A stretch of 43,985 nt of DNA from an uncultured Desulfobacteraceae bacterium (GCA_903839535.1 CAIMCT010000042.1:1-43985), one strand, 5' to 3'. Counted from the first letter of the stretch, positions 18,701-29,200 are shown. A program made the numbers and translations. Notes: generated by a model not told the origin, from the letters alone.

Positions 18701-19006
18701 CCTGAATCCGGGCTGCTCAACCCCAATCAAGGGTTTTTCAGTTTGGGACTGGATTCGATCATGGCGGTTGAATTGCGGCAGTGGGTCGTCCGGGATATGG
18801 ACATTGATTTGCCCATGACAGCGCTGTTTGACTTTCCAAGCATGACAAAGCTTGCCATTTATATCAATGAAATGCTAAAGGTTGAATTATCGTTGACAGT
18901 TGACAATTTACTGTCAACTGCGAATAAATCGAACGTGCAGTCTGAAATCGCCAGCCAACTTGATAAAGAACTTTTAGAATTGGAAACCCTGCTAAGGAGT
19001 CATTAA
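12794..19006 (+). CDS. Type I polyketide synthase 1: GNAT-ACP loading module plus KS-AT-KR-ACP
   Basis: About 2,070 residues (numbered from TTG 12794; an ATG at 12803 is an equally likely start, and neither has a clear ribosome-binding site). Residues 1-175 look like a worn-down methyltransferase without the SAM glycine loop (inference). A GNAT-like domain follows at 180-370 and ACP1 at 400-475 (Ser440 in GLDSL), as in CurA-type loading modules that decarboxylate malonyl to acetyl. KS is 500-930 (Cys676, His811, His851). AT is 1035-1310 (Ser1129 in GHSLGE), but its GQG motif reads GPG and the malonate-binding Arg position is Gln1154. KR is 1385-1860 (Tyr1819; Trp1811, no LDD: A-type). ACP2 carries Ser1988. 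There is no DH. The C-terminal helix ASQLDKELLELETLLRSH is a likely docking element. Confidence 0.93.
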   Translation: MLFMLNSLPEKHVDISWHPDDSTRTHLDAIIRDFFNDCPADFPDIILYSGAVCSRFIPDIQHSMKSCFSTEFQPHEAFWICPINQYPAPDISCPSSFKDTAMNADWFEWLWAWSRKIGSRGAFILIETGSSQESQPGGLDAFLLTAAAVGLFPRAEVRKIVMNSESDSVLAMGWFVKKPYRIRPACITDSEDLDHLEQACWQPHLRASTSEIHRRILQFPVGQCVLIQDDRLVGAIYSQRIDSTDLLHSVTSRTAFSLHSPSGQILQLLAVNILPEPLFQGLGDELLSFMLAYSFSMSGVCRVAAVSLCKNYTPNSGGSIQRYITIKNTMGQCLDPILRFHESHGGRIRHVISNYRPDDLDNLGYGVLIDYGNRSKSLKSVLRSPFSVSGQESEVRVGVGTSAIEDADALTIVEESIFALLPSQKNYSSELALRDLGLDSLKLMELKSLLSHRFGVSIEPGFFFEYVTARDIAAFFRNRFSRHIVESRNMLLTPSRSDADDIAVIGMACRFPAPTDDEDILGGLSAFRDLLINGQNAVRPLSSKRLHLMGDPDISQLPLGLHYGGQIPCVDAFDASFFGISPREAICMDPQQRVLMEAVWEALEHAAIDPGKLAGTRCGVFAGLFGHDYADLQIRRQSPSDIDAYFGTGTSSAVAAGRISYFLGLRGPSLAIDTACSSSLVAIHLACESIRSGEILLAIAGGVNVILDTDIGLSFNRAGMLSSDGRCMAFDASANGYVRSDGCGVVILKRLSQAIQDGDPIQAIIRASAVNQDGFSNGLTAPNPDAQKTLIQEALSRSRLSSDAVNYVETHGTGTPLGDAVEIQAIAASYGKGRTADHPLILGSVKTNIGHCEAAAGVAGLIKVILSLQNEVIPGHLHFQKPGPHIKLEDIPAIIPRNKLPWPRNTAGPVRYGAVSSYGFSGTNAHIIVEEAPETPQQSHTETDLKPYLLTLSTKTPTAMPFLIRRYAAFLKAEPETDIASLCYTTHIGRAHFPHRVAFVGKSAPDFAKQLHASETKNIHMDKQDKRKKRIEGGVCELAFLFTGPGSEYSGMGHGLYESEPSFRKNMDTCEQILDSIGSPGLIKRLFSNPGQPWRFPAPDAVGLFCIQYALAMLWRTWGISPVVVMGHSLGEYAAACVAGVFSLEDAIQLTATQDRILAKLSPAGVMVSVLAGPDAVLPLLQKENRRVVIAALNSPRNTLIAGPNVSVDRVCAALNRQGIETIQISTACAYHSPLMEPAIAEWENAVQSIAYTMPKIPLISTLTGQLEKESIAGYPYWSRHISSEVHFSDGVKAISEMGSFVFLEIGPQPTLLSLAKQNLPELKTHLLPSLRHGMDERQQMLTSLGCLYEMGADIHWENVDKGLSCRRISLPAYPFQRQSYWFDTYPKVSTSLLPAKDHFENLLYEMSWEKARLLDTIIHPDGSWLILADQIGVGHELSRILMTAGRPCIVADARTFIPNSGIFEEDMAEWQQTLQKGIIDLIGSGKLTHVVYLWALDTPITAQLSPETLRQSQLITVFAVPQILAALSQIPQTTHARIYLITCGAVPVLTETSTKSRGISKSLPIDSRRSTILSSVSQAPLWGMGRTAALEFPHLWGGLIDLDPLSEGQDAIQIWVRTLLSAIFQSNEEDQIAIRQNRMYMARLKIADSQPTGKPRSPFETLQPFMFCPNASYLITGGLGALGFQTAQWMIRQGARHLVLISRREPSKPTMDEIHVLKQSGANIYVGSADVADMAAMSLILSYIEANMPPLKGVVHAAGILVESLLPEMNIHEAWSVLAPKIQGAWVLHSLTRTYQLDFIIYYSSIAAIWGAKAQGCYAAANQFMDAMAHYNRATGQPALSINWGPWQGEGMTGQDSRSWLKRRGLTAIKPEISFSALSYLLQNDAVQMAVADVNWPLFRRIYQSWGKHPLFDDLHELHRGEPCEGRIQDSPLHGQMRRQLLDAPESDRQTILVAYLQTQTTRIMGISPESGLLNPNQGFFSLGLDSIMAVELRQWVVRDMDIDLPMTALFDFPSMTKLAIYINEMLKVELSLTVDNLLSTANKSNVQSEIASQLDKELLELETLLRSH
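13932..13985 (+). repeat. In-frame low-complexity insert in PKS1 (GNAT-ACP linker)
   Basis: Tandem TTCTCCG-like units and a following AGTCAGAAGTCAG give the peptide LRSPFSVSGQESEVRVGVG between the GNAT and ACP1 domains. It lies in a linker and keeps the frame open. Confidence 0.5.
17451..17506 (+). repeat. In-frame inverted repeat in the PKS1 structural KR region
   Basis: CGAGCACCAAGAGTCGA (17451-17467) pairs 15/17 with TCGACTCTCGGCGCTCG (17490-17506). The peptide is STKSRGISKSLPIDSRRST, between strands of the non-catalytic KR half. A related CGACTCTCGATCCTCGG occurs in PKS2 near 23308. Confidence 0.55.
18553..18595 (+). repeat. In-frame palindromic repeat in the PKS1 KR-ACP linker
   Basis: TAGGGGCGAACCTTGT (18553-18568) pairs 15/16 with ACAAGATTCGCCCCTA (18580-18595). 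It encodes [13 protein letters not shown]. The same palindrome family is in PKS3 at 28346-28418, where it also yields GRIQDSPL in the same frame. Confidence 0.8.
18994..18999 (+). promoter_or_regulatory. Ribosome-binding site that decides the PKS2 start
   Basis: AAGGAG lies 8 bases before TTG 19008 and 14 before ATG 19014, so the TTG is the better start. The site lies inside the last codons of PKS1. Confidence 0.7.
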
Positions 19007-19007
19007 A

Positions 19008-22000
19008 TTGCCCATGGACGTTACCCTAAACTCCCTGCCTAATCCTGATGCAACGATTGCCAGGACTTTGGCTGCGCTAAAAGAAGCCCGCACCCGCATC
19101 GAAACGTTGGAAAAAAGCCACCATGATTTGATTAAAGCACAGAATCAGATTAAAACAGAGCCTATCGCAATTATCGGCATGGCTTGCCGATTTCCAGGCC
19201 GGGCAAACTCTCCGGATCAGTTTTGGGATTTGATGGACAAGGGGCAGGATGCAATCTCTGAATTTCCGGATGGCAGATGGGATGTGGATGCCTACTATGA
19301 TGCAAATCCCGATTCAGTCGGCAAAATTTACACCCGAAAAGGCGGTTTTCTCACCCAGGTTGATACTTTTGACGCCCAGTTTTTTGGCATATCTCCACGT
19401 GAGGCAATTAGTCTGGATCCCCAGCATCGCCTGCTCCTGGAAGTCAGTTGGGAAGCATTGGAAGACGCCTGCCAATCCCCGGATCAGCTTATTGGCAGCC
19501 GCACCGGGGTGTTTGTTGGCATTGGCCAGAATGACTATGAACAATACCGACTTTTTGGCCCAGATCCCAGCCAGATTGACTCCTACGATGCAACGGGTTC
19601 CGGATTTTGCTTTGCTTCCGGCAGACTGTCCTATTTTTATGATTTCCAAGGCCCCAGCATGTCTATTGATACGGCCTGTTCATCTTCCCTGGTGGCGCTG
19701 CATCAGGCGTGTAAAAGTCTGCTGGCCGGGGAATGCGACCTTGCTCTGGCAGGCGGCGTACAGATAATGCTGAAGCCAGAGAGCGGCATCTATCTTTCCC
19801 GCATCAAGGTGCTGTCGCCCGATGGCCGCTGCAAGACTTTTGATGCTTCAGCAGATGGCTATGGGCGCGGAGAAGGGTGCGGTGTAATCGCACTTCGCCG
19901 ACTGTCCGAAGCATCAGCCCGTGGAGACCGGATTCTGGCTGTCATCCGTGGCTCTGCAGTCAACCATGATGGGTCCAGCAGCAGCTTCACCGCTCCCAAC
20001 GGTCAGGCTCAGCAGGCATTATTGCGCCAGGCATTTCAGAATGCGGATATAGACGCAGCCTCTGTGGATTATGTGGAAGCGCATGGAACCGGCACTCCGC
20101 TGGGAGATCCGATAGAAGTTAACGCTCTGGCCGCAGTATTGGGTCCAGGTCGCTCCGCAGACAGGCCACTATGGATCGGTTCGGTCAAAACCAATATCAA
20201 TCATCTGGAAGCGGCATCCGGCATTGCCGGGATCATCAAGGTTGTTCTGGCGCTTCAACACGACCGGATTCCGGCACATCTGCTTTTTAACACACCCAGC
20301 CCCCATATTCCATGGGATCGGCTACCGGTTCAAATCATAGCCAGCGCCGTACCCTGGCATGCCAGCAGCCATCACCCGCGAAGAGCCGGTGTCAGCGCCT
20401 TTGGGATTAGCGGAACCAACGCGCACATCATCATAGAAGAAGCGCCGGGTGTCGAAAATAACACCATGGTAGGCGTTCAGACCCCTCCTCCCACCGGTAG
20501 TAGGGGCGACCGGCCGGTCGCCCATATCTGCCACGTTCTGACCTTATCCGCCAAAACACCACAAGCTTTAACCGATTTGGTCCAGCGCTATCGTGATCAT
20601 CTGGCGCAGCATTCGGACCTGAGCCTGTCGGATATCTGTTTTTCAGCCGCCTCAGGACGGACGCATTTTACCCATCGCATGGCTGCTGTTGCTGATTCCA
20701 CCCAGGCTCTCAGCGATATGCTGACGGCCCAGTCCTTACAAAAGTCTGATGATGTTGACAAAATAATTCAATCTCATCAACCTTCCAAGTCGATCGGTTT
20801 TTACCATGGCAAGATACAGACACCCAAACCCGATCTTGCATTTTTGTTCACAGGTCAAGGCGCCCAGTATCCGGGTATGGGCAAACAACTCTACGACCAT
20901 CAACCTGAATTTCGTAAATACCTGAATCAATGTCGGGACTGTTCCCCGCTCGCAGGTATTTCACTGACCGATCTGCTGTTTTCATCGCAGGATGGCTTCA
21001 GTATTCACGATACCGCATTTACCCAGCCCGCCTTGTTTGCACTGGAATATTCCTTAGCCATGATGTGGCAATCCTGGGGAATTGAGCCTGCCGCAGTCAT
21101 GGGTCACAGCGTCGGCGAATATGTTGCTGCGTGTTTGGCAGGCGTGTTCAGCCTGGAAGATGCTCTTGGCTTGATTGCAGCACGCGGACGCCTGATTCAG
21201 GCATTGCCAAAAACAGGTACCATGCTTGCTGTTTTGGCAGAGCGCAATCAGGTATCTGCAGCCATTGCATCAGCCAACGCTCTTGTAGCCGACGCTCTTG
21301 TGTCGGCTACAAGAGCGTTGGCTACAAGACCGTTTGGTGACAAGCTTGAAATAGCCGCGTTAAACGGACCCCGGAACGTAGTGGTTTCCGGGCATCAGGA
21401 TCAGATCCGCTTACTGGCTCAGCAATTAAAGCTTAAAGGTATTTCCGCTATTCCTTTACAGGTATCCCATGCGTTTCATTCCGCGCAGATGGAGCCAATG
21501 CTACAGGATTTTCTTCAGGCAGCGCGAAAAGTAAAATTCCATGCTCCAAAGATGATGGTGATTTCCAATGTCAGCGGCCAGCCAGCGGATCAGACTATTG
21601 CTTCCGCCGAATACTGGGCCAAGCATATCCGTCAATCGGTTCGTTTCGCAGACAGCATGGATTACCTGTACAATCAAGGATTTCGATGGTTTCTGGAGAT
21701 CGGACCACAGCCCGTCCTCATAGGCATGGGAAAGCAATGTATTACCGATCCTTCCTGCGTCTGGCTTTCCAGTCTGCGCCAGGCCGCGCCAGACTGGCAG
21801 ACACTCTTAAACGCGCTGGCTCAGCTTTATGTAAACGGCTTTCCGGTAAACTGGGAAGGAGTTTATAAAGGGTGTTCCCACAGACTTCTGTCTTTGCCCA
21901 CATACCCCTTTCAGCGACGTCGGTTCTGGATAGACCCGATAGATATTCCAGCAGGTACGGACAGCCACATCTCAAATGTCGTTGGTACCCGCCTGCCGCC

Positions 22001-25000
22001 AGGTGAGGGCAGGCCAGGTGCTCATACCATGCTGCACCCTTTGATTGATGAGAAAATCGCCTCACCCGCCCTGAACGCAGTGTTGTTCCAAAAGCACTTC
22101 AGCCCTGATTCCCTCGTTTATCTGGCTGACCATCGTATTTTTGACTCTATCGTTGTACCCGGCGCTTTTCATATTTCCATGGCAGTGAGTGCAGCCGGGC
22201 TTATGCGATCTGGTTCTATGCGATCTGGTCAGGAAATTGTATTAGAAAATCTGATGTTCCCACAGGCTCTGGCGCTATCAGATCATGAGAGTTGTATGCT
22301 GCAAATTGTTTTGACCCCCGAAGAGAACGATCGTTTCGGGTTTTGTCTTGGAAAGATCAGCGACAACGGAGAATCCTGGCAGGAACATGCCGCTGGCAAG
22401 ATAGCATTTTTGCCCAAGGCACATCATCCTTCCAGAACCGTGGACATCGAAATGCTAAAAAAGCGCTGCCCGGAGAAAATCGACGGTTCCGTCTATTATC
22501 AGCGTCTTGCTAACAGCCAGATTCATCTGGGCCCTCAATTTAGATGGATTGAGACCATCTGGCGGGGCCAGGATGAAGCTATTGGACTCATGATCGCCCC
22601 TAAAATTGACGGGTTGGCCCAGTATGAAATTCACCCCACCCTGATTGATGCATGTTTTCAGCTTTTGGTAGCCCTTTTGCCGGATCAGGATACTCGTACC
22701 ATGGTGCCTTCCAGTGTGGACAGCTTCCATTTTATCTGCTCCCCACATGGTGGTGCGCATACAGCCCGGCTCTGGTGTTATGTCCGGCCTCAATCCATGA
22801 CTGAATCAAGCAATATGATTGCATCTATTCAACTGCTGAACGATTTGGGCGATACCGTTGCAACAGTGGATCGTTTTTTAGGTCTGGCCGCAAATCCGGC
22901 TAATTTATTGAGGGGCCTTAAATCCCGTGACGTGAACTGGCGCTATTTTCCAGTTTGGCATGTAGGGGCGGATTCTAAACCCGCTAACACAATGGGTTTG
23001 GAACGGGCGGATTCGCCAGAATATGTTTTGGCCGCCCCTACCGGAACATGTCTGATATTTGCTGACAAAGCAGGACTTGGTCAAGACTTGGCCAAATATC
23101 TCATCACCCAGGGGGTTCACTCCCAACTGGTGTATGCCAATGAAATGATCCATCAGACGGATTTTTTGACTGACACCGGTGCTATAGAGATGCTGCCCTT
23201 TTTGAATATTTTGGCCAAACAGCCTTCTGATTTGCGGACAGTGATCTATCTATGGCATCTGGACCCCATTGATCCAGATAGGAGCGAAAAATCTTTCGCC
23301 ACTATCTCGACTCTCGATCCTCGGTACTCGCCACTGCTATCAGCTTTATCCCTGATTCAGGCTTTGCTACACACGCTCTCGCTTCCGCTAAACCTGTCGC
23401 CCTTGCCCAAAATGTGGGTCGTGACACGGGGAGCGCAGGCCGCTGGTTTGGCTCCTATAAGTCCGTGGCAGGCTCCGGTATGGGGTCTTAGCCGGGTTCT
23501 TCGTATGGAGTTTCCCGATCTGGCATGTCGTTGTGTCGATCTTGATCCTTTGGACTCCACTCATGATTTTTCGGTGTTATGCCACGAAGTAACGGATCCA
23601 GATCATGAAGATCAGGTTGCATGGCGAAATCGTCAGCGATTTGTGTTCCGACTAATGCGCCAAGCCCCATCCTCAGAATTAGGAATTAGGAATTACGAAT
23701 TAGGAATTAAAAATAATCCACAGTTTGGACGGGATATTAAAAAAGAGGGGCCAGGATATTTAAAAAGGGCGGAATTAGAAGATAGTAATTATGATAGTCG
23801 GCTTAAAATCACGGCTCTGGGTCAACTTGAAAATCTGTTTATGGCCCGTGTAGAACGGCGTATTCCCGGCCCCGAAGAAGTGGAGATTACAGTAAAAGCC
23901 GCTGGGCTGAATTTCAAGGATGTCCTCCATTCCTTGGGAATGCTGCAAGCTATGAACCCTGAGGGCAAGCCCGTATCTGCTCAGGAAATGGATTTTGGAT
24001 TGGAAGCGGTTGGAACCATCTCCGCCCTTGGTTCAAAGGTTACTGGTTTTACCATTGGCGAAGTCGTGATAGCAGGCGTTACTCGTGGTGCTTTGGGCAG
24101 CCGGGTGATAGCACCTGTCGCCTTTATCTGTCCCAAACCGGTTCACATCTCCGATGCTGCAGCGGCCACACTGCCCATCGTGTTTTTAACCGCCTGGCAT
24201 GGGCTGATGAATCTGGCTAAGATAGGCCATCATGATCGGGTCTTGATCCATGCGGCAGCCGGCGGCGTGGGGCAAGCAGCCATACAACTGGCACTGCGTA
24301 TTGGGGCGGAGATTTTTGCAACGGCCAGCCCATCCAAGTGGAGCCTGCTGAAATCTCAGGGGATCACGCATATCTTCAATTCCAGGACCCTGGATTTTGG
24401 GGATGAAATCCTGAAAGTTACCGGTGGTAAAGGTGTCACGGTCATACTGAACAGTCTGGGGGATGAGTTCATCGCCAAAAACCTGGAAGTTCTGGCCTCA
24501 ACTGGACGCTTTATCGAAATCGGAAAAATCGGCATTTGGAATACGGAAAAAATGCATCAAATCCGTCCGGATGTGTCGTATCACAGCTTTGAGCTGGGTG
24601 AACTCTCCTGCCAAAAACCCGAATTGATCCGCTTTATGATGCAGAACCTGCATGATTTGTTGCAGGAAGGCCAATTTCAACCCATTTCCCATCAGGTCTT
24701 TCATATAACCGAGGCTGTGGATGCATTCCGTTTGATGGCCCAGGGCAAACATGTTGGCAAAGTGGTACTGGTTCAGCCTGAGCCTTCAGAATCTACGATG
24801 GTCCAACCGGAATCGTTAGAATCGACTATGGTCAATCCGCAAAACGTAAGGGAGGAAGAGCAGGAGCGCCGAAAAACCGAAAAACCTGTTTTTTCAAAGA
24901 TCGACAAAAAAACCTCTCCCGCTTCAGATATTCCCATCATACGACCTGATGCGACTTACCTGATAACCGGCGGTCTGGGATCTCTTGGCCGCATAACAGC

Positions 25001-26222
25001 TCAATGCCTGATACAGTCAGGCGCTCGCCACCTGATTCTTGTGGGCCGCAACGCGCCCGGAGATGAAGCCAGTCATTGGTTGACAGCCAGGCTAAAACAT
25101 GGTCAAAAAGATGAAGTAAAAATCATGGTGCTTAGCGCCAACATAGCAAACCCGGTTGACGCCGCCAGGGTTCTGACCCCAAAACCTGATTGGCCGCCTT
25201 TGAGGGGGATTGTGCATGCTGCTGGCGTGCTGGATGATGGTGTCATCACACAGCAGTCTCATGAGCGTTTCTTGAGCGTCATGGAACCCAAGGTATTGGG
25301 AACCTGGCAGTTGCATACCTTGAGCCAGGAATTGCCTCTGGATTTCTTTATCTGTTTTTCATCCATAGCATCGCTATTGGGATCGCCAGGCCAAGCCAAC
25401 TATGCGGCCGCCAATGCATTTATGGATGCATTGATGCACCATCGCAGGCGGCATGGCCTGCCAGGGCTTAGCATCAATTGGGGTCCGTGGGGTCAGGTAG
25501 GAATGGCGGCAGGTTTGGAAACCCGTGACCATGCCCGCTGGCAGGATCAAGGTCTGCGCGCTCTGGCGCCGGAAAGTGCTTTGAACCATTTCACGGATAT
25601 GCTCAGAGAGCAACCTTGGCCCCAGGTCGGCGTTGTGGATGTGAATTGGGACCGTTATATTGAGCAGATCGCCGCAACTACGCCGCCTTTTTTAACAGAG
25701 TTGCTGCGCCGAACCCCTCAGCCTTTTTTGCCTGCATCTTCCCGGCTACGCAATGACCTTCAGTCCCTTCCCGATACCGAACGGCTGATGGCTCTATCTG
25801 AGGCTATACGCCGGCAGGTCGCCAGGATTCTGGGAGCTTCCGTGGATGAAATCGGCATGGATCAGGGTTTTTTTGAACTTGGGATGGATTCTCTGACTTC
25901 GGTAGAGCTGCGCAATTTTCTGCAATCCGCTCTGGGGTGCCCGGTTCCGCTGACCTTGACTTTTGATTACCCCACCACCGAGCGTCTTGCGGAACATCTG
26001 ATACAACAGGTTTTCAAAGACCGGAACCCCGATCCGCAAGCGACTCAGAATGTTCCTGAACATGCTGCACAGAAACAGGTGGATAGAAGCCACCTTCACG
26101 AAGGTAGCTCGCAATCTCATTGTGAAGGTAGCTCACAGTTGCCTGACACGGCGGATTTATCCGATACAGAACTTGAAAAACTCCTGGATGCCAGGCTATC
26201 GGATTTGGAGAATCGGCTATGA
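19008..26222 (+). CDS. Type I polyketide synthase 2: fully reducing module KS-AT-DH-ER-KR-ACP
   Basis: About 2,404 residues. The N-terminus is a coiled-coil docking helix ([20 protein letters not shown]). KS is 48-480 (Cys224, His359, His399). AT is 610-905 with canonical GQGAQ, Ser701 in GHSVGE, Arg726 and HAFH, so malonyl-CoA is expected. DH is 1010-1300 (His1042; the HxxxG glycine is Asp; Asp1214 in HPTLIDAC). A structural KR half precedes ER at 1600-1925 ([11 protein letters not shown] nucleotide loop). KR is 1975-2160 with LDD at 2075-2077 (B-type) and Tyr2132. The ACP has Ser2295. The acidic C-terminal helix ends at [16 protein letters not shown]. The TTG start is 1 base after the PKS1 stop. 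Repeat-derived peptides occur in the KS-AT linker, inside the AT, in the DH and before the ER. Confidence 0.96.
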   Translation: MPMDVTLNSLPNPDATIARTLAALKEARTRIETLEKSHHDLIKAQNQIKTEPIAIIGMACRFPGRANSPDQFWDLMDKGQDAISEFPDGRWDVDAYYDANPDSVGKIYTRKGGFLTQVDTFDAQFFGISPREAISLDPQHRLLLEVSWEALEDACQSPDQLIGSRTGVFVGIGQNDYEQYRLFGPDPSQIDSYDATGSGFCFASGRLSYFYDFQGPSMSIDTACSSSLVALHQACKSLLAGECDLALAGGVQIMLKPESGIYLSRIKVLSPDGRCKTFDASADGYGRGEGCGVIALRRLSEASARGDRILAVIRGSAVNHDGSSSSFTAPNGQAQQALLRQAFQNADIDAASVDYVEAHGTGTPLGDPIEVNALAAVLGPGRSADRPLWIGSVKTNINHLEAASGIAGIIKVVLALQHDRIPAHLLFNTPSPHIPWDRLPVQIIASAVPWHASSHHPRRAGVSAFGISGTNAHIIIEEAPGVENNTMVGVQTPPPTGSRGDRPVAHICHVLTLSAKTPQALTDLVQRYRDHLAQHSDLSLSDICFSAASGRTHFTHRMAAVADSTQALSDMLTAQSLQKSDDVDKIIQSHQPSKSIGFYHGKIQTPKPDLAFLFTGQGAQYPGMGKQLYDHQPEFRKYLNQCRDCSPLAGISLTDLLFSSQDGFSIHDTAFTQPALFALEYSLAMMWQSWGIEPAAVMGHSVGEYVAACLAGVFSLEDALGLIAARGRLIQALPKTGTMLAVLAERNQVSAAIASANALVADALVSATRALATRPFGDKLEIAALNGPRNVVVSGHQDQIRLLAQQLKLKGISAIPLQVSHAFHSAQMEPMLQDFLQAARKVKFHAPKMMVISNVSGQPADQTIASAEYWAKHIRQSVRFADSMDYLYNQGFRWFLEIGPQPVLIGMGKQCITDPSCVWLSSLRQAAPDWQTLLNALAQLYVNGFPVNWEGVYKGCSHRLLSLPTYPFQRRRFWIDPIDIPAGTDSHISNVVGTRLPPGEGRPGAHTMLHPLIDEKIASPALNAVLFQKHFSPDSLVYLADHRIFDSIVVPGAFHISMAVSAAGLMRSGSMRSGQEIVLENLMFPQALALSDHESCMLQIVLTPEENDRFGFCLGKISDNGESWQEHAAGKIAFLPKAHHPSRTVDIEMLKKRCPEKIDGSVYYQRLANSQIHLGPQFRWIETIWRGQDEAIGLMIAPKIDGLAQYEIHPTLIDACFQLLVALLPDQDTRTMVPSSVDSFHFICSPHGGAHTARLWCYVRPQSMTESSNMIASIQLLNDLGDTVATVDRFLGLAANPANLLRGLKSRDVNWRYFPVWHVGADSKPANTMGLERADSPEYVLAAPTGTCLIFADKAGLGQDLAKYLITQGVHSQLVYANEMIHQTDFLTDTGAIEMLPFLNILAKQPSDLRTVIYLWHLDPIDPDRSEKSFATISTLDPRYSPLLSALSLIQALLHTLSLPLNLSPLPKMWVVTRGAQAAGLAPISPWQAPVWGLSRVLRMEFPDLACRCVDLDPLDSTHDFSVLCHEVTDPDHEDQVAWRNRQRFVFRLMRQAPSSELGIRNYELGIKNNPQFGRDIKKEGPGYLKRAELEDSNYDSRLKITALGQLENLFMARVERRIPGPEEVEITVKAAGLNFKDVLHSLGMLQAMNPEGKPVSAQEMDFGLEAVGTISALGSKVTGFTIGEVVIAGVTRGALGSRVIAPVAFICPKPVHISDAAAATLPIVFLTAWHGLMNLAKIGHHDRVLIHAAAGGVGQAAIQLALRIGAEIFATASPSKWSLLKSQGITHIFNSRTLDFGDEILKVTGGKGVTVILNSLGDEFIAKNLEVLASTGRFIEIGKIGIWNTEKMHQIRPDVSYHSFELGELSCQKPELIRFMMQNLHDLLQEGQFQPISHQVFHITEAVDAFRLMAQGKHVGKVVLVQPEPSESTMVQPESLESTMVNPQNVREEEQERRKTEKPVFSKIDKKTSPASDIPIIRPDATYLITGGLGSLGRITAQCLIQSGARHLILVGRNAPGDEASHWLTARLKHGQKDEVKIMVLSANIANPVDAARVLTPKPDWPPLRGIVHAAGVLDDGVITQQSHERFLSVMEPKVLGTWQLHTLSQELPLDFFICFSSIASLLGSPGQANYAAANAFMDALMHHRRRHGLPGLSINWGPWGQVGMAAGLETRDHARWQDQGLRALAPESALNHFTDMLREQPWPQVGVVDVNWDRYIEQIAATTPPFLTELLRRTPQPFLPASSRLRNDLQSLPDTERLMALSEAIRRQVARILGASVDEIGMDQGFFELGMDSLTSVELRNFLQSALGCPVPLTLTFDYPTTERLAEHLIQQVFKDRNPDPQATQNVPEHAAQKQVDRSHLHEGSSQSHCEGSSQLPDTADLSDTELEKLLDARLSDLENRL
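20504..20523 (+). repeat. In-frame copy of the 20-bp GGCCGGCC-type palindrome in PKS2
   Basis: The perfect palindrome GGGCGACCGGCCGGTCGCCC, identical to 10031-10050 and 42643-42662, sits in the KS-AT linker and encodes part of [11 protein letters not shown]. Confidence 0.9.
21273..21322 (+). repeat. Perfect 21-bp hairpin inside the PKS2 acyltransferase coding region
   Basis: Arms at 21273-21293 and 21302-21322 are exact complements with an 8-base loop, GCTCTTGT, which repeats a piece of the arm. It encodes [16 protein letters not shown], about residues 755-772, between AT strands. The same core (GCTCTTGT/ACAAGAGC) recurs at 42066-42079 and 42676-42698. Confidence 0.9.
22203..22229 (+). repeat. 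Short tandem repeat in the PKS2 dehydratase
   Basis: ATGCGATCTGGT occurs twice with a 15-base period (22203-22214 and 22218-22229), giving MRSGSMRSG in the DH domain. Confidence 0.7.
22962..23041 (+). repeat. In-frame inverted repeat at the start of the PKS2 structural KR half
   Basis: GTAGGGGCGG (22962-22971) and CCGCCCCTAC (23032-23041) are complementary ends of an 80-base segment with a second GGGCGGATTC near 23005. It encodes [21 protein letters not shown], an unusual stretch for this position. Confidence 0.6.
23676..23710 (+). repeat. Five-copy heptamer repeat before the PKS2 enoylreductase
   Basis: GAATTAG/GAATTAC is repeated five times in tandem and translated as [11 protein letters not shown]. 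Because 7 is not a multiple of 3, the peptide changes frame with each copy and the total length must be balanced to stay open. Related arrays are at 29930-29962 and 37708-37784. Confidence 0.85.
24774..24833 (+). repeat. Two-copy 30-base repeat between ER and KR of PKS2
   Basis: Two imperfect copies encode [10 protein letters not shown] and [10 protein letters not shown] in the ER-KR linker. Confidence 0.7.
26100..26134 (+). repeat. Direct repeat near the PKS2 C-terminus
   Basis: GAAGGTAGCTC occurs at 26100-26110 and 26124-26134 and encodes a serine-rich [13 protein letters not shown] linker before the C-terminal docking helix. Confidence 0.6.
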
Positions 26223-29200
26223 GCAAAGAGCCATCACGGATGACTACCGGAGAGGCGGTCGGAAGTGAGATGTCACCAGCTTATCGGGACCGTCTGCAAC
26301 GTGCATTAACGGTCGTAGATACTCTTCAGCGCCGGTTGGAGAAAGCAGACTCTGTTCGCCGCGAACAGGACAAGCTTGACTGCCCGATTGCCGTTGTTGG
26401 CATGGGATGCCGATTCCCTGGCGGCGCCCATACGCCGGAGCTATTCTGGAAATTGCTGACTCAAAAAAAAGATGCCATTGTCCAGACCCCTCTTTTTCGC
26501 TGGGACCCTGATGTATGGTACGACCCGGACCCTGATGTCCCGAACCGGATCAACACCCGGAACGGCGCTTTTTTGGAAAGGGTGGATGGATTTGATTCCC
26601 AGTTTTTCGGCATAACTCCCCAGGAAGCCGAGCGCATGGATCCCCAGCATCGTTTGATTCTGGAAGTCGCTTGGGAGAGCCTGGAAAATGCTGAAATCAT
26701 CCCCAAAAATCTGTCCGGCTCTTCCACGGGAGTTTTTATCGGCATCGCCACCATGGATTATTCTTTGCTCGTAACAGATGCGGGACTTGACGGTATCAAT
26801 GCTTATGACTGCGCAGGCAGCAGTCATGCTACCGTAGCCGGACGACTCAGTCATTTCCTGAATTTACGAGGCCCGTGTATGGCGCTGGATTCGGCTTGCT
26901 CATCTTCGCTTCTGGCTGTACACCAGGCATGTCAAAGTTTGCGTGCCGGGGAATGTGACCTGGCTCTGGCCGGCGGTGTCAATCTCATTCTGCATCCGGT
27001 TTCCAGCCTCGCTTTATCCAAAGCGCGCATGCTCTCACCCGATGGACGCTGCAAAACCTTTGACGCGTTGGCGGACGGTTATGGGCGGGGAGAAGGCTGT
27101 GGCATTGTAGCTCTGAAACGGCTTAGTGATACAAAAAAAGATCATGACAAAATATGGGCGATGGTGCGCGGATCGGCGGTGAATCACGATGGCCGAAGCA
27201 GCGGCTTGACCGTACCCAACGGCCCTGCCCAGCAGGCAGTCATTCGCGCAGCTCTGACCCATGCAGGCATCAATCCGGACAACATCCAGTATGTGGAAAC
27301 ACATGGAACCGGCACAGCTCTGGGCGACCCCATTGAAGTTCAGGCTCTGGCTGCTGTTTTTGGGGATCATCCGCTTCGCATTGGCAGTGTCAAAACCCAC
27401 ATCGGCCACCTGGAGGCTGCCGCAGGAATTGCCGGATTCATCAAGACCGTTCTGTCATTGGCCCATAGCCAGATTCCGCCAAGTCTCAACTTCTCTAATC
27501 CCAATCCCCGCATCAACTGGCGGGACATCCAGTTGACGGTAAATACGGATATTTGTGCATGGCCTCAAAAGAAGGGGGCAGGGAGCAGTGGGCAGGAGGC
27601 AGGCCAAAAAGATACATTGACTTCAGATCAACCGCAACTTGCAGGTGTCAGCGCATTCGGCTTTGCGGGAACCAATGTTCATGTCGTATTACAGGCGGCT
27701 GGACTGAAAATGATGAATGCTGAATGCAAAATGATGAATAATAAAGAGCCAGCCATAGACACATCCCATTCATCATTCGTCATTCCTAATTCACCATTCA
27801 TATCCTGGCATTTGCTTATGCTATCGGCCCGAACGCATGAGGCTTTGCGGGCGCTATCTCAGAGATACATGACCATGATTGCGGAACAACCCAATCTTGA
27901 TCTATCCGATTTATGTCTTAGCGCCAACACGACCCGCACCCATTTTAGCTGCCGTTTGGCTCTGATAGCAAACAGCCTTGATCATGTTTACGCCAGACTG
28001 TCCGATTTCATACAGGAGCGAACCCATCCCAACATCTGTTCCAAACCCGACGTGATAGCAAATACAGGTGAACCCCTGCCAGGCGACCCTGTCTGGTCAA
28101 CGCTTAGAAAACTGGCTCAACGCTATATTCAAGGCGAGTCCGTTGATTTGTCGGATTTGGAACAAATCCCTCCGGGCCGGAGAATTTCCCTGCCCTTCTA
28201 TCCGTTTCAGCGGCGATCCCACTGGTATAAAAACCCGGACCGGCCTTTGCATATCCTGACTCTGGCCGCCGATTCAGCGGAAAATCTAAGGAATCTGGCC
28301 AGTTGGCATCATCAGTATGTGTCTAAAAAAATGGAACAGGCAGGTGTAGGGGCGAACCTTGTGTTCGCCCTTCCGGAAGGGCGATGTCCAAAAGGCCGAA
28401 TACAAGATTCGCCCCTACCTGATTATTGCTACAGTGTCAATCGCCGGCAACCCGATCAGCTCCATCGACTCAGCCTGATAACCGATAGCATGTCCAATCT
28501 TCATGCCGGACTTGATGCTTTTATCGGAGGAAAAAAATTCCGTGGTCTCCGTTATGGAGTATCAGTCACCAGATCAGAGCCGGGCATTGTTTTTATGTTT
28601 ACGCCCCAAGGGTTTGAACACAGTGGCATGGGCCATGAACTATATCAAACTCAGCCGATTTTTCGTCAGATACTTGACGATTGCGATGCTCTGCTTCAGC
28701 CGTTGATCCATGGGTCTCTTTTGGCCATAATGAAAATTGGCATGTACGACTCCAATGTGGCTAAAATATCTTCTGGCGAAGATGATCGGCTGAATCGCAC
28801 GATTTATCGACAGCCAGCCTTGTGCGCCCTGGAACTGGCTCTGGTCGCGCTCTGGCGATCTTGGGGAATTCATCCATCAGTTGTGGTCGGACATAGTCTG
28901 AGTGAAATTCCGGCCGCCTGCGCTGCTGGCGTATTCAGTCTGTCAGATGCCATGAAACTGGTGGCTGTTCAAGCCAGATTGATGGTGGATTTGACTCCGA
29001 CCGGTAAAATGGTGTCAGTTTTCGCCGATGCCTCCAGTATCGAAAAACACATTGAACCCATGATGGAAAATCTTGCTATCGCAGTTTTCAATGGGTCCAA
29101 AGACATCATGCTCTCCGGTTTGCCAGAGGCCATTGATGCGGCGATGCTTGCATTAACTGAAGCGGGCATTCGGGTCGAACCACTGATTTATCCCCATGCC

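Noticed and set aside
23676-23710. Sequencing or assembly artefact at the heptamer array
   Set aside because: The frame stays open on both sides with normal ER and linker sequence, and similar arrays occur in three other places, so a genuine repeat family is more likely.
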